Below the pieces are notes generated by a model. It was not told where the DNA came from and did no database searches. It saw only the letters and a list, made by a program, of their open reading frames with translations. From positions 929 to 33,658 of the forward strand of contig NZ_JAEPBH010000042.1 in assembly GCF_016632365.1 (NCBI RefSeq): a stretch of 32,730 nt of DNA. The letters run 5' to 3'. The position numbers and the translations under genes are program-made. Position 1 is the stretch's first letter, and the number at the start of each line of letters is the position of its first letter. Below, piece after piece: positions 12,317-19,871 of this stretch. This DNA comes from Tenebrionibacter intestinalis (lineage in GTDB: Bacteria > Pseudomonadota > Gammaproteobacteria > Enterobacterales > Enterobacteriaceae).

Positions 12317-13324
12317 TCAGCGAAAACCGCACGATTCACGCACCACCAGCGCAGGCGGCAGGATAATGCGTTTCACCGGCTCATCGTTACCCTGTATACG
12401 GCTAAACAAGAGCTCGCCCGCCTTACGGCCAATCTCTTTCGCAGCAACAGATACCGTCGTTAGCGCCGGCTGAACCAGGCCTGCTTCGGTGATATCGTCA
12501 AACCCCACCAGCGCGAAATCTCGCCCCGGCTCACGCCCAAGCTTGCGCAAAGTCTGCATTACGCCCAGCGCGACAATATCCTGGTAGCAAACGGCCGCCG
12601 TGATAAGCGGATTTTGCGTCAGCAACGCCTGCGCCACGCGCGCGCCGTCGCTCTGGCTTGCCTGAGACGTCAGTATCCATTCAGAATGAGGAGTAATGCC
12701 GTATTCCAGCAGTTTACTGGTAAAACCGCCAATACGCTGGGCGCGTGAGCCTGAATTCTGGCTACCGCCGATAAAAGCAATGCGGCGATGCCCCAACTTT
12801 AACAGATGCTCTGTCGCCACCTGGGCGCCAAGAAAGTTGTCGGTGCCGACAAAATCAAAATCAGGATCGCTAAGCGGGCGCACCACCATTATCGCCGGTA
12901 TATTACGTCGTTTCAGGCTGTCGAAGAAAGACTGCGGCGTTTCACGCGCTGCGCACAGCACCATGCCGCACACGTTATTGCGCATTAACGAATCAACAAA
13001 TTTCTGCTGCCGCTCTGCGGATTCTTCGCTGTTTGCCAACAATAACAGCCGATCGTGGCGCTCCACTTCATGGCTCAACCCTGCCGTCATTTCACCATAA
13101 AACGGGTTCGTAATATCGTGCAGCAATAGTCCCACCTGATTACTGCTGCGATTGCGCAGGTTTGCCGCCGTCTGATTATAGACGTAACCCAACTCATCCA
13201 GCGCCTTCAATACCCTCTCTCGCGTAGACGATGAAATGCGCCCTTTATTACACAGCACCATTGATACCGTCGCGGTGGAGACTCCAGCCCGCTTCGCCAC
13301 GTCGGCAAGCGTTACTCCCGTCAT
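12317..13324 (-). CDS. LacI-family transcriptional repressor of the adjacent PTS operon
   Basis: The 335-aa protein has a LacI helix-turn-helix at residues 4-50 (TLADVAKRAGVSTATVSMVL, then the hinge region YVYNQTAANLRNR), followed by a periplasmic-binding-protein-like effector domain ending in the usual VVRES. The start at 13324 follows a strong AGGAG. It is divergent from the PTS operon, and three palindromic operators lie in the shared 189-bp gap. One is only 27 bp from its own start, so autoregulation is likely. The effector is probably the sugar phosphate or sugar handled by the PTS. It resembles repressors such as MalI only at family level, so no symbol is given. Confidence 0.93.
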   Translation of the reverse strand: MTGVTLADVAKRAGVSTATVSMVLCNKGRISSSTRERVLKALDELGYVYNQTAANLRNRSSNQVGLLLHDITNPFYGEMTAGLSHEVERHDRLLLLANSEESAERQQKFVDSLMRNNVCGMVLCAARETPQSFFDSLKRRNIPAIMVVRPLSDPDFDFVGTDNFLGAQVATEHLLKLGHRRIAFIGGSQNSGSRAQRIGGFTSKLLEYGITPHSEWILTSQASQSDGARVAQALLTQNPLITAAVCYQDIVALGVMQTLRKLGREPGRDFALVGFDDITEAGLVQPALTTVSVAAKEIGRKAGELLFSRIQGNDEPVKRIILPPALVVRESCGFR

Positions 13325-13350
13325 GGTTTCTCCTCATGTTTTACACACCA

Positions 13351-13366
13351 GATTAATCGAATAACC
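13351..13366. promoter_or_regulatory. LacI-type operator, distal copy
   Basis: GATTAATCGAATAACC is nearly the same 16-mer as the copy at 13473 and fits the dyad GGTTANTCGANTAACC. It lies just before the LacI gene start, 122 bp centre to centre from the operon-proximal copy, so DNA looping and autorepression are both possible. Confidence 0.75.
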
Positions 13367-13385
13367 TAAATTTTGCACTTCCCCC

Positions 13386-13401
13386 TGTGAGAGCGCTCAC
13401 A
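13386..13401. promoter_or_regulatory. Perfect CRP (cAMP receptor protein) site
   Basis: TGTGAGAGCGCTCACA is a perfect palindrome matching the CRP consensus TGTGA-N6-TCACA. It lies between the distal and middle operators of the divergent LacI/PTS promoters, so the operon is expected to be under catabolite control. No clear -35/-10 pair could be fixed; GATTAT at 13431-13436 is a possible -10. Confidence 0.85.
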
Positions 13402-13440
13402 TTACAGCCCTGAATTGTTGTTTTATTGCCGATTATGGCG

Positions 13441-13457
13441 GGTTAATCGCGTTAACC
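13441..13457. promoter_or_regulatory. LacI-type operator, middle copy with one extra base
   Basis: GGTTAATCGCGTTAACC has the same 6-bp arms as the other operators but a 5-bp centre. Its centre is about 31 bp, or three helical turns, from the proximal operator. Confidence 0.6.
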
Positions 13458-13472
13458 ACTCTTTTAAAAATC

Positions 13473-13488
13473 GGTTAATCGAATAACC
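13473..13488. promoter_or_regulatory. LacI-type operator, operon-proximal copy
   Basis: GGTTAATCGAATAACC is a near-perfect dyad around TCGA. It lies 14 bp before the GGGGAG ribosome binding site of the first PTS-operon gene, a position where a bound repressor would block transcription. Confidence 0.8.
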
Positions 13489-13513
13489 TATCTCAAACAC
13501 CAGGGGAGAAAAA

Positions 13514-15262
13514 GTGAAAATGTCCACCTATGAAAAATATCCTACCGTTGAGATTCAGGGCTATGACGACAGCGCCTGGCAGGGGTGGGAAGCTATCGTA
13601 GCCACGCTTAATGAGCATATACATCAGCGCAGGCGAGCCGTTCTGGTTATTGATTGCTATCCCGGCGTGCGCCTGGGTGAGCTGGAAGAAAAGCTGCTTC
13701 CAGCCCTGAACGCAACGCTCACCCTTAACGCCGAACGGGCGCGGCGCGATGAACAATCCATCCATGAAATGCTGGCGCGCAACCTCACAGACGACCGCGT
13801 TTTCGGCGTACTCTCATGCCACCAGTTGCATGAATTCATCGACCCTCAGAAACTGGCGGCAATGCAGGAGCAGGTCAGCCGCTGCACGGATGGTATCGTC
13901 ATCGTTTATGGTCCCGGCGCTGCGTTAGTGCATCAGGGCGATATCCTTGTCTACGCCGATATGCCCCGCTGGGAAATTCAGCAGCGTATGCGCAGCGGCG
14001 AGCTGGATAACTGGGGAGCAGGCAATCAGCAGGAGGATATGCTTCGCCGCTACAAGCGCGCTTTCTTCGTGGAGTGGCGCGTGTTCGATCGCCACAAAAC
14101 GCCGTTGCTCAAACGCGCCGATTTTCTGCTGGACACAACGCTTGCCGATCGGCCGGCGCTTGTTACCGGCGATGCGCTGCGTGCTGCGCTGGCGCAGACT
14201 ACCCGCCGGCCCTTTCGCGTTGTGCCGTTTTTCGACCCCGGCGTCTGGGGCGGCCAGTGGATGAAACAACACTTCGATCTCGATCCCGGCGCGCCGAATT
14301 ATGCCTGGTGTTTTGACTGCGTGCCTGAGGAAAATAGCCTGCTGCTGCGTTTTGGCGCGGTGCGAATTGAGATCCCTTCGCAAAACCTGGTATTACTCCA
14401 GCCGCGCGCGCTGCTGGGTGAGAAAGTACACGCCCGCTTCGGCGCCGAATTCCCGATTCGCTTCGATTTCCTCGACACCATCGGCGGGCAGAACCTCAGC
14501 TTTCAGGTTCATCCACTCACGGAATATATTCAGCAGCAGTTTGGTATGCACTATACCCAGGATGAGAGTTATTACATTCTGGAGGCTGAACCGGACGCAG
14601 TGGTTTATCTGGGCACCAAAACCGGCACATCGCCAGAGGCGATGCTTGACGATCTGCGACGCGCCCAGCGAGGGGAAAAGCCGTTTGATGACGCACGCTT
14701 CGTCAACCAGTTTCCGGCCAAAAAACACGATCACTTCCTGATCCCTGCCGGCACCGTACACTGCTCGGGCGCGGGCACAATGGTGCTGGAAATCAGCGCC
14801 ACGCCATACATATTCACCTTCAAACTATGGGACTGGGGACGTCTGGGCATGGATGGTCTCCCGCGCCCCGTACACCTTGAGCACGGCGAGCGCGTCATTG
14901 ACTGGCAGCGGGATACGCAATGGGTCAACGCGCATCTGGTCAACCAGGTTGAAACCGTGGCCGAAGGCCACGGCTGGCGGGAAGAGCGCACGGGTCTGCA
15001 TGAACGCGAATTTATCGAAACCCGCCGCCACTGGTTTAGCGAACCGGTAGTACACCACACCGGCGGCAGCGTGAATGTCCTCAACCTGATTGAAGGCGCG
15101 CAGGCCCGCGTGGACAGCCCGAGCGGCGCATTCGCGCCATTTGTGGTGAACTACGCCGAAACGTTCATTATCCCGGCAGATGTAGGCGAATACCGCATTT
15201 CTGCATGGGGTAAAGGCGCAGGCCAGCAACTGGCGACAATCAAAGCCTGGGTAAGGGGGTAA
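13514..15262 (+). CDS. Two-domain protein: kinase-like N-terminal domain fused to class I mannose-6-phosphate isomerase
   Basis: The 582-aa protein has two parts. Residues 240-582 look like a class I (cupin, zinc) phosphomannose isomerase, with the metal ligands in SFQVHP (Gln331, His333), DESYYIL (Glu351) and PAGTVHC (His416). Residues 1-230 resemble a uridine-kinase-type P-loop domain (VLVIDCYPGVRLGE at 43-56, ILVYADMPRWEIQQRMR at 144-160, FDRHKTPLLKRADFLLDT at 191-208), but the Walker A lysine is not evident, so kinase activity is doubtful. Stand-alone isomerases are roughly 300-390 aa. The first gene of the PTS operon, it probably isomerises the imported sugar phosphate to fructose 6-phosphate. 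The start is GTG 13514 (5 bp after GGGGAG) or ATG 13520 (11 bp after it). Confidence 0.85.
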   Translation: MKMSTYEKYPTVEIQGYDDSAWQGWEAIVATLNEHIHQRRRAVLVIDCYPGVRLGELEEKLLPALNATLTLNAERARRDEQSIHEMLARNLTDDRVFGVLSCHQLHEFIDPQKLAAMQEQVSRCTDGIVIVYGPGAALVHQGDILVYADMPRWEIQQRMRSGELDNWGAGNQQEDMLRRYKRAFFVEWRVFDRHKTPLLKRADFLLDTTLADRPALVTGDALRAALAQTTRRPFRVVPFFDPGVWGGQWMKQHFDLDPGAPNYAWCFDCVPEENSLLLRFGAVRIEIPSQNLVLLQPRALLGEKVHARFGAEFPIRFDFLDTIGGQNLSFQVHPLTEYIQQQFGMHYTQDESYYILEAEPDAVVYLGTKTGTSPEAMLDDLRRAQRGEKPFDDARFVNQFPAKKHDHFLIPAGTVHCSGAGTMVLEISATPYIFTFKLWDWGRLGMDGLPRPVHLEHGERVIDWQRDTQWVNAHLVNQVETVAEGHGWREERTGLHEREFIETRRHWFSEPVVHHTGGSVNVLNLIEGAQARVDSPSGAFAPFVVNYAETFIIPADVGEYRISAWGKGAGQQLATIKAWVRG

Positions 15263-15264
15263 AA

Positions 15265-15693
15265 ATGATTCACTTTATTGTGGCAACACACGGCCCGCTC
15301 GCTGACGCGCTGCTGAAAAGCGGCAAAATGGTTTACGGCGAGCTTCCACTTATCCGATCGGTTTGCCTGACAGAACAGGCGGGCATTGAAGGTTTTCGCC
15401 GCGATTTCACCGCCACGCTGGCAGAAGCAAGCCCGGGCGCCGATGGCGTACTGGTACTTTGCGATATGCAGAGCGGCACGCCGTGGAACGTCGCCTGTGA
15501 AGCGGCCTTCAATCCACACGTCCAGCCGCCCGTGGCCGTAGTCGCGGGCGTCAATTTTCCGATGTTGCTGCAAACCGATGACGTCGCGACAGCAGGCGAT
15601 GTTAACGACGCCGCCGCGCAGTTGCTTGCACTTACCCATCCGACGCTGATTCAGGCCAGACCCGCCGGGTCAGCGCAGACAGACGATTTCTGA
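15265..15693 (+). CDS. PTS EIIA component, mannose family
   Basis: The 142-aa cytosolic protein is a mannose/fructose/sorbose-type EIIA. The phosphorylatable histidine is His9 in FIVATHG, and the LCDMQSGTPWN segment near residue 70 is typical. It takes phosphate from HPr and passes it to the EIIB encoded next. It starts 2 bp after the isomerase stop, with GGGGG at good spacing. The C-terminus carries a short Ala/Gly/Gln-rich tail rather than a fused EIIB domain, so A and B are separate here, unlike E. coli ManX. Confidence 0.93.
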   Translation: MIHFIVATHGPLADALLKSGKMVYGELPLIRSVCLTEQAGIEGFRRDFTATLAEASPGADGVLVLCDMQSGTPWNVACEAAFNPHVQPPVAVVAGVNFPMLLQTDDVATAGDVNDAAAQLLALTHPTLIQARPAGSAQTDDF

Positions 15694-15702
15694 GGAACCG
15701 CT

Positions 15703-16197
15703 ATGAGTATTTCTTTTGTACGTATCGATGATCGCGTTATTCACGGACAGCTCGTTACACGTTGGGCCAAAGAATTGCCCTGCGACGGCATTGTAGCGAT
15801 TGATGATGCCGTCGCCGCAGATCCGTTGCTCTCAACGGTGATGAAGGGCGCCGTATCCGACACCAAAGTCTGGTTGTTCGATACGGCGACCGCGATAGAA
15901 AAGCTGCCAAAGGTGATTGCCAGCGAAAAGCGCTATTTCATTATTGGTAAATCGCCCGTCACGCTACAGCGTATTGAAGAGGCCGGAATAAGCCTGAAAA
16001 ACAGCAACGGCAAAATTAACGTTGGGCCAATGAGCGCCCGCGCCAACACAACGACTATCGGCCCTAATCAGTCCGTGACGACAGAAGAGGCCGCCGCGTT
16101 CGACTGGCTTATCGGGCAGGGGCATATCGTTGAGTTTCGGCTGGTGCCGGACGCCAGCGCCTACAGTTGGCAAGACGCCAGACAAAAACTGAAATAA
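15703..16197 (+). CDS. PTS EIIB component, mannose family
   Basis: The 164-aa protein shows the signature RIDDRVIHGQL with the phosphorylated His14, plus the conserved end of this family (FDWLIGQGHIVEFRLVPD). It carries phosphate from EIIA to the incoming sugar at the EIIC/EIID channel. The ATG follows GAGGA, 9 bp after the EIIA stop, in the same operon. Length is normal for a free-standing EIIB. Confidence 0.95.
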   Translation: MSISFVRIDDRVIHGQLVTRWAKELPCDGIVAIDDAVAADPLLSTVMKGAVSDTKVWLFDTATAIEKLPKVIASEKRYFIIGKSPVTLQRIEEAGISLKNSNGKINVGPMSARANTTTIGPNQSVTTEEAAAFDWLIGQGHIVEFRLVPDASAYSWQDARQKLK

Positions 16198-16207
16198 GGA
16201 GCGTCTG

Positions 16208-17005
16208 ATGATAGTTGAAGCTGCTCTTATCGGCCTGTTTTGCTACCTCGGCGCGCTCGGCACCCCCTGGCTACTCGGCCTGACCGGCGGCTGGTACCTG
16301 CTCTCACGCCCGCTGGTTTCCGGCATGCTGGTTGGCCTGATTCTGGGCGATGTGAAAACCGGCATTATGGTTGGCGTGGCGGTGCAGGCGGTTTATATCG
16401 CGATGGTCACGCCGGGCGGATCGATGCCCGCCGACCTGAACTTTGTCGCCTGGCCCGCTATCGCGCTCGGCATCCTGTCCGGCAAAGGGCCGGAGGTTGC
16501 CGTTGCGCTGGCCGCCACTATCGGCATTGCCGGTACCCTTCTGTTCAACGCCATGCTGGTGCTCAACTCATTCTGGAACCACCGCGCGGACGTGGCGCTG
16601 GACCGCGGCGATGAGCGCGGAGTTTATCTTAACAGCGCTATCTGGCCGCAGGCGATGAGCTTTGCTCTGCGCTTTGTGCCAACGTTTATTGCGGTCTATT
16701 TCGGCGCACAGTACATCAGCGGTTTTATGGACAGCCTGCCGAAAGTCGTGCTTTCCACCATGAACGTGCTGGGCGGTATTTTGCCGGCGGTGGGGATTGC
16801 CATTCTGCTTAAGCAGATAATCAAAAGCTACACCATGCTGATTTACTTCCTGGTCGGCTTTATCTGCATTGTCTTTCTTAAGCTAAACATGGTTGCGCTG
16901 GTGATTGTCGGCGCGCTGCTGGCGCTGATTCATTATAACTACAAACCGGAAGCGCCGCAGGCAATTGCCGCGAAGCCCGTTAACGACGATGAGGATGAAT
17001 TCTGA
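16208..17005 (+). CDS. PTS EIIC component, mannose family
   Basis: The 265-aa integral inner-membrane protein has many hydrophobic segments and the EIIC landmark TPGGSMPADLNF near residues 68-79. With EIID it forms the sugar channel. AGGAG precedes the ATG. The final residues are a hydrophilic acidic tail (NDDEDEF) in the cytosol. Its TGA overlaps the EIID ATG by one base (TGATG), indicating translational coupling. Confidence 0.94.
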   Translation: MIVEAALIGLFCYLGALGTPWLLGLTGGWYLLSRPLVSGMLVGLILGDVKTGIMVGVAVQAVYIAMVTPGGSMPADLNFVAWPAIALGILSGKGPEVAVALAATIGIAGTLLFNAMLVLNSFWNHRADVALDRGDERGVYLNSAIWPQAMSFALRFVPTFIAVYFGAQYISGFMDSLPKVVLSTMNVLGGILPAVGIAILLKQIIKSYTMLIYFLVGFICIVFLKLNMVALVIVGALLALIHYNYKPEAPQAIAAKPVNDDEDEF

Positions 17006-17823
17006 TGGAAGAGCGTAAACTCACGCGCAAAGATTTGCGCCGCTGCTGGCGCGCCTGGATGATGCATAACCTGTCCTCAATGAGCTTTGAGCGCCTGGCG
17101 TCGTTCGGCTTTTGCCTCAGCATGCTGCCAGTAGCGAAAAAGCTGTATCCGGATGCGGCGCAGCGCACCGAAATGCTGCGCCGCCATGCATCGTTTTACA
17201 ACACTGAACCGCAGATCGGCGCCATCGTAAACGGCATGACGCTTGGCCTTGAGGAGAAAAAAGCCAACGGCGAACCCATTGACGGCGAAACCATCAATAC
17301 GCTGAAAGTCGGTTTGATGGGGCCGGTTGCCGGCATAGGCGACTCCATGATCCCCGGTATGCTGATCCCTATCCTGCTCAGTATAGGGATGGCATTGGCC
17401 GCAGGTGGTAATATTCTCGGCCCGCTGTTTTATAGCATCGCCTGGCTGGCCATTATCATCCCCGGCTCCTGGTTTCTCTTTCTCAAGGGTTATCAGATGG
17501 GATCCGGTTCGGTGGAGATGCTGGTCAGCAGTAAATCGACCCGCCTGCGTGAGGCATTGTCCTTGCTGGGCGTATTCGTCATGGGCGGCGTGGCGGCAAG
17601 CTATGTGAAGCTGGGGACCGGTCTGGAGTTTATTACCAAAGACGGCGTGAACATTCACGTACAGCAGATGCTGGATGGCATATTCCCCCAGCTTCTCCCG
17701 CTGGCTGTGGTGCTTAGCACCTGGTATCTGATGGCAAAACGCGGCGTTTCGCCGGTTAAGGCAATGCTACTGTTGCTGATACTCGCCGCCCTCGGCGTGG
17801 CGACAGGTTTGTTTGCAGGATAA
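17005..17823 (+). CDS. PTS EIID component, mannose family
   Basis: The 272-aa membrane protein carries the EIID marks SFYNTEPQIGAIVNGMTLGLEE near residues 66-87 (a long amphipathic start, then the phosphosugar-path region) and LMGPVAGIGDSM near 106-117. It completes the A-B-C-D set, all four components being separate genes. EIID is found only in this PTS family. It is the last gene of the operon. Transcription converges on the cupin pair, 413 bp away. Confidence 0.94.
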   Translation: MEERKLTRKDLRRCWRAWMMHNLSSMSFERLASFGFCLSMLPVAKKLYPDAAQRTEMLRRHASFYNTEPQIGAIVNGMTLGLEEKKANGEPIDGETINTLKVGLMGPVAGIGDSMIPGMLIPILLSIGMALAAGGNILGPLFYSIAWLAIIIPGSWFLFLKGYQMGSGSVEMLVSSKSTRLREALSLLGVFVMGGVAASYVKLGTGLEFITKDGVNIHVQQMLDGIFPQLLPLAVVLSTWYLMAKRGVSPVKAMLLLLILAALGVATGLFAG

Positions 17824-18236
17824 TATCACCGGGGCGAAAGCCCCCCATGCCGGCCAGTCAGGGTTAAGCGGCGTTCCGTTCAACGGAAATCCTGTGATAA
17901 AGGGGCTGCATCAACGGTGAACGGGCAAAGCGGGCCGCGTTGCCCGCTTTGCAAACGCCTGCGGCCCCGAAAGGCAGCATTGCTGCGCGGCGCTCGCCTT
18001 TCGGCTATCAGCCTGCGATCGGCCCGGGCTTGTGTCTCTCGCCTCCGCCTGCGGTTCGCCGATTTCAGCGGACGTCAGCGCCTCCACGGCTAAAAGCAAA
18101 CAAGGATGCTCACGGCAAGTAAAAAAAGCAAAGATCCGGCAATCCGGCCTCAAATCCGCATGGCTTTTTGCTTTGACAGGAATATTTATTCACAAACATG
18201 CTTAACTGACCGGCATCAGGACGAGCGCCCGGTTTT
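17824..18236. other. Convergent intergenic region between the PTS operon and the cupin genes
   Basis: A short hairpin GGGGC-GAAA-GCCCC at 17831-17844 follows the EIID stop but has no T-tract, so it is only a weak terminator candidate. The rest (17870-18150) is GC-rich with a few self-complementary runs. A minus-strand frame at 17911-18153 is open for 80 codons but has no ribosome binding site and unnatural composition. I see no supported gene. An AAAGCAAA/TTTGCTTT pair around 18126-18177 could form a long-looped hairpin. Confidence 0.5.
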
Positions 18237-19007
18237 TTATGGATGGAAGTTACGCCACAGTTCCGACACTTTATCCGGGCGGGAGATGAACTGAAAGCGG
18301 GCCCTGTCGTTGATAAATTGTTGGTAGATGGGTTCATCGGTAATACCAAATTCGCTGTAGCGTCGTGGCGTAATCATCTGTAATCGCGCCGGTAAATAGC
18401 GAGTATTATGCTGCCAGATAATCTGCTTTCCCTGCACCAGCGGATACCACGCCAGCCCTTTACGGGCGCGAATGGCCTCATACTCAAAACCGTATTCCCG
18501 ATCGCACCACGCGCCAAAAGTCAGCGGCTCGTCTATTGAGGCGGAAATGGCGGCATGACCCCATCCCGGCGGAACGAGCACCTTCTCCCCAGGCTGCGCG
18601 AGCACGGCAAAACAACGTCCGGGGTCATCTTCAACCCATTCCTGCATATAAATGATGGCGTTACCCTGCCAGATTTCATAAAGCTCCGGCGGTGACCAGC
18701 CGCTGTGCCGGCTGATACGATGAATGTGCCCCTGGCTGCGTACCGGCTCCTCACCCAGCATACCGGCAGCGTAAGCGACCACGCCAAACAGCAGCATACG
18801 CTTTTCCAGCTCCTCCCTGTCGACTATGCGCGCTATATCCATCGCTATTGCATAAACCTGCTCCGGCCCGCCGCAGTTCGGGTTACGCAGCGACGGGCGA
18901 ATCTGGTCGAGCGTGCGGATTTCCGGCATTGGCCCGGTCACATCGTCGCCATAGCGAAATCCGAGCGGCTGATGCATGATGGTCATATCCAGTCCGTAAT
19001 TAACCAT
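18237..19007 (-). CDS. Cupin-type sugar-phosphate isomerase-like protein (GPI family), metal site complete
   Basis: The 256-aa protein resembles the cupin glucose-6-phosphate isomerase family of archaea and some bacteria, unrelated to Pgi. The metal ligands are visible: His94 and His96 (SQGHIH), a Glu in PPELYEIW (Glu108 or Glu111) and His151 (PPGWGHAAI). It is longer than the roughly 190-aa family core, with an extra C-terminal region. The start is the ATG at 19007, preceded by GGAAGG. It overlaps the upstream cupin gene by 8 bp (ATGGTTAA), so the two are translationally coupled. The open frame extends 43 codons farther upstream, but that part lies inside the upstream cupin. Convergence with the PTS operon suggests it acts on the same imported sugar phosphate. 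Confidence 0.8.
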   Translation of the reverse strand: MVNYGLDMTIMHQPLGFRYGDDVTGPMPEIRTLDQIRPSLRNPNCGGPEQVYAIAMDIARIVDREELEKRMLLFGVVAYAAGMLGEEPVRSQGHIHRISRHSGWSPPELYEIWQGNAIIYMQEWVEDDPGRCFAVLAQPGEKVLVPPGWGHAAISASIDEPLTFGAWCDREYGFEYEAIRARKGLAWYPLVQGKQIIWQHNTRYLPARLQMITPRRYSEFGITDEPIYQQFINDRARFQFISRPDKVSELWRNFHP

Positions 19008-19554
19008 AACGCGCCTTCCCCCCCTCAGAGCGCTGCGGCGAAGCCAGTATACAATGCGCGGCGCCTCCCGATAGTGTCGCGTAATCGCGCCACGCCACGA
19101 CAGGCCATACCACCTGCGGCGACCGCGTTTCATCACCGGTATGGATTAAGCGACGGGCTGTAGCAGGGGGACCAGGGTATACAAAGCTTAAGATTACCCA
19201 CGCCAAGCGCGCCGCTTCCCGATCCGGCTGCAGATGTTGCCCGCGCAGACAAAAGTAAACTCCGCCCTGCGCGCATCGCGGATGAAAATGACCGCGCGTG
19301 ATGAAAAACTCATCGCCATTTGTTTGCGCCTGAAAATAGGTTACGCCCACATACAGCGCGCGACCGCCTGCCGGTAGGCTATATCTCTTAACGTCAACAA
19401 TAAGCTGAAGGGGATCGCCCTCCCGCCACGCGGCGGCAACGACAAAGCCAGCATCCCTGCCGCCTGTGCGGATGGATTCATGGGTAAGCAGGCCACGGGT
19501 AAATGTACCGGTTACCCGCATCACCTGAGGCGGCAAAATGTTAGCTGGATTCAT
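19000..19554 (-). CDS. Cupin GPI-family protein with a degenerate metal site
   Basis: The 184-aa protein has the GPI-cupin core: VTYFQAQTNGDEFF, then TRGHFHP with the metal histidines His89 and His91, then GGVYFCLRGQ and PPATARRLIHTGDE. The third ligand, a Glu in the family (EVY), is Gly98 here, and the fourth, a His in the AHR position, is Arg134, so metal binding should be impaired. It may be a non-catalytic partner of the downstream cupin, or decaying. Starts possible are ATG 19554 or GTG 19563; neither has a strong ribosome binding site. It is first in a two-gene leftward operon. Confidence 0.75.
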   Translation of the reverse strand: MNPANILPPQVMRVTGTFTRGLLTHESIRTGGRDAGFVVAAAWREGDPLQLIVDVKRYSLPAGGRALYVGVTYFQAQTNGDEFFITRGHFHPRCAQGGVYFCLRGQHLQPDREAARLAWVILSFVYPGPPATARRLIHTGDETRSPQVVWPVVAWRDYATLSGGAAHCILASPQRSEGGKARYG

Positions 19555-19604
19555 GGCAGACACCGGCCCGAGGGGAACAGCACGTTCAGCATAGCAAAGT
19601 CAAA

Positions 19605-19646
19605 CGATTAACCTGCCTGCATTCACCGTAAACTGTTGGGTTAATC
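19605..19646. promoter_or_regulatory. Possible LacI-type operator half-sites upstream of the cupin pair
   Basis: CGATTAACC (19605-19613) and GGTTAATC (19639-19646) each equal one arm of the GGTTANTCGANTAACC operator found before the PTS operon. They face each other about 50-90 bp before the cupin start. They suggest shared control, but full dyads are not present. Confidence 0.35.
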
Positions 19647-19837
19647 ACAGATAATCAACGCCATTGTCCCTAAATGGGCAGGCATGTAAGCGCTTTGCCA
19701 ATAAATCAATTAGCCTGACGCATCAGGTCAACGCGTTGATTTACACGCAGCGCCACTGCCCGCGAATAATTTTCATAAACAAGTAAAAACCTGTACAGCG
19801 CGTTAAGCCGCCAGGCCTTGCTCACTTCTACAAAGCA
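19647..19837. other. Intergenic stretch between cupin promoter and lipoprotein terminator
   Basis: No gene is visible. A GalR/LacI-like dyad, TGTAAGCGCTTTGC, lies at 19685-19698. It is an isolated match and its use is unknown. Confidence 0.35.
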
Positions 19838-19858
19838 GCGCCGCCTTTACGGCGGCGC
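19838..19858 (-). terminator. Terminator after the 241-aa lipoprotein gene
   Basis: A perfect GC-rich 8-bp stem (GCGCCGCC / GGCGGCGC) with a 5-base loop lies 14 bp past the stop codon. The following minus-strand sequence TGCTTTG gives only a weak U-tract. Confidence 0.6.
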
Positions 19859-19871
19859 AAGGGCGGATCGG

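Noticed and set aside
17911-18153. 80-codon minus-strand frame between the PTS and cupin operons
   Set aside because: It has no start signal and Arg/Ser/Cys-rich composition typical of antisense frames in GC-rich DNA.
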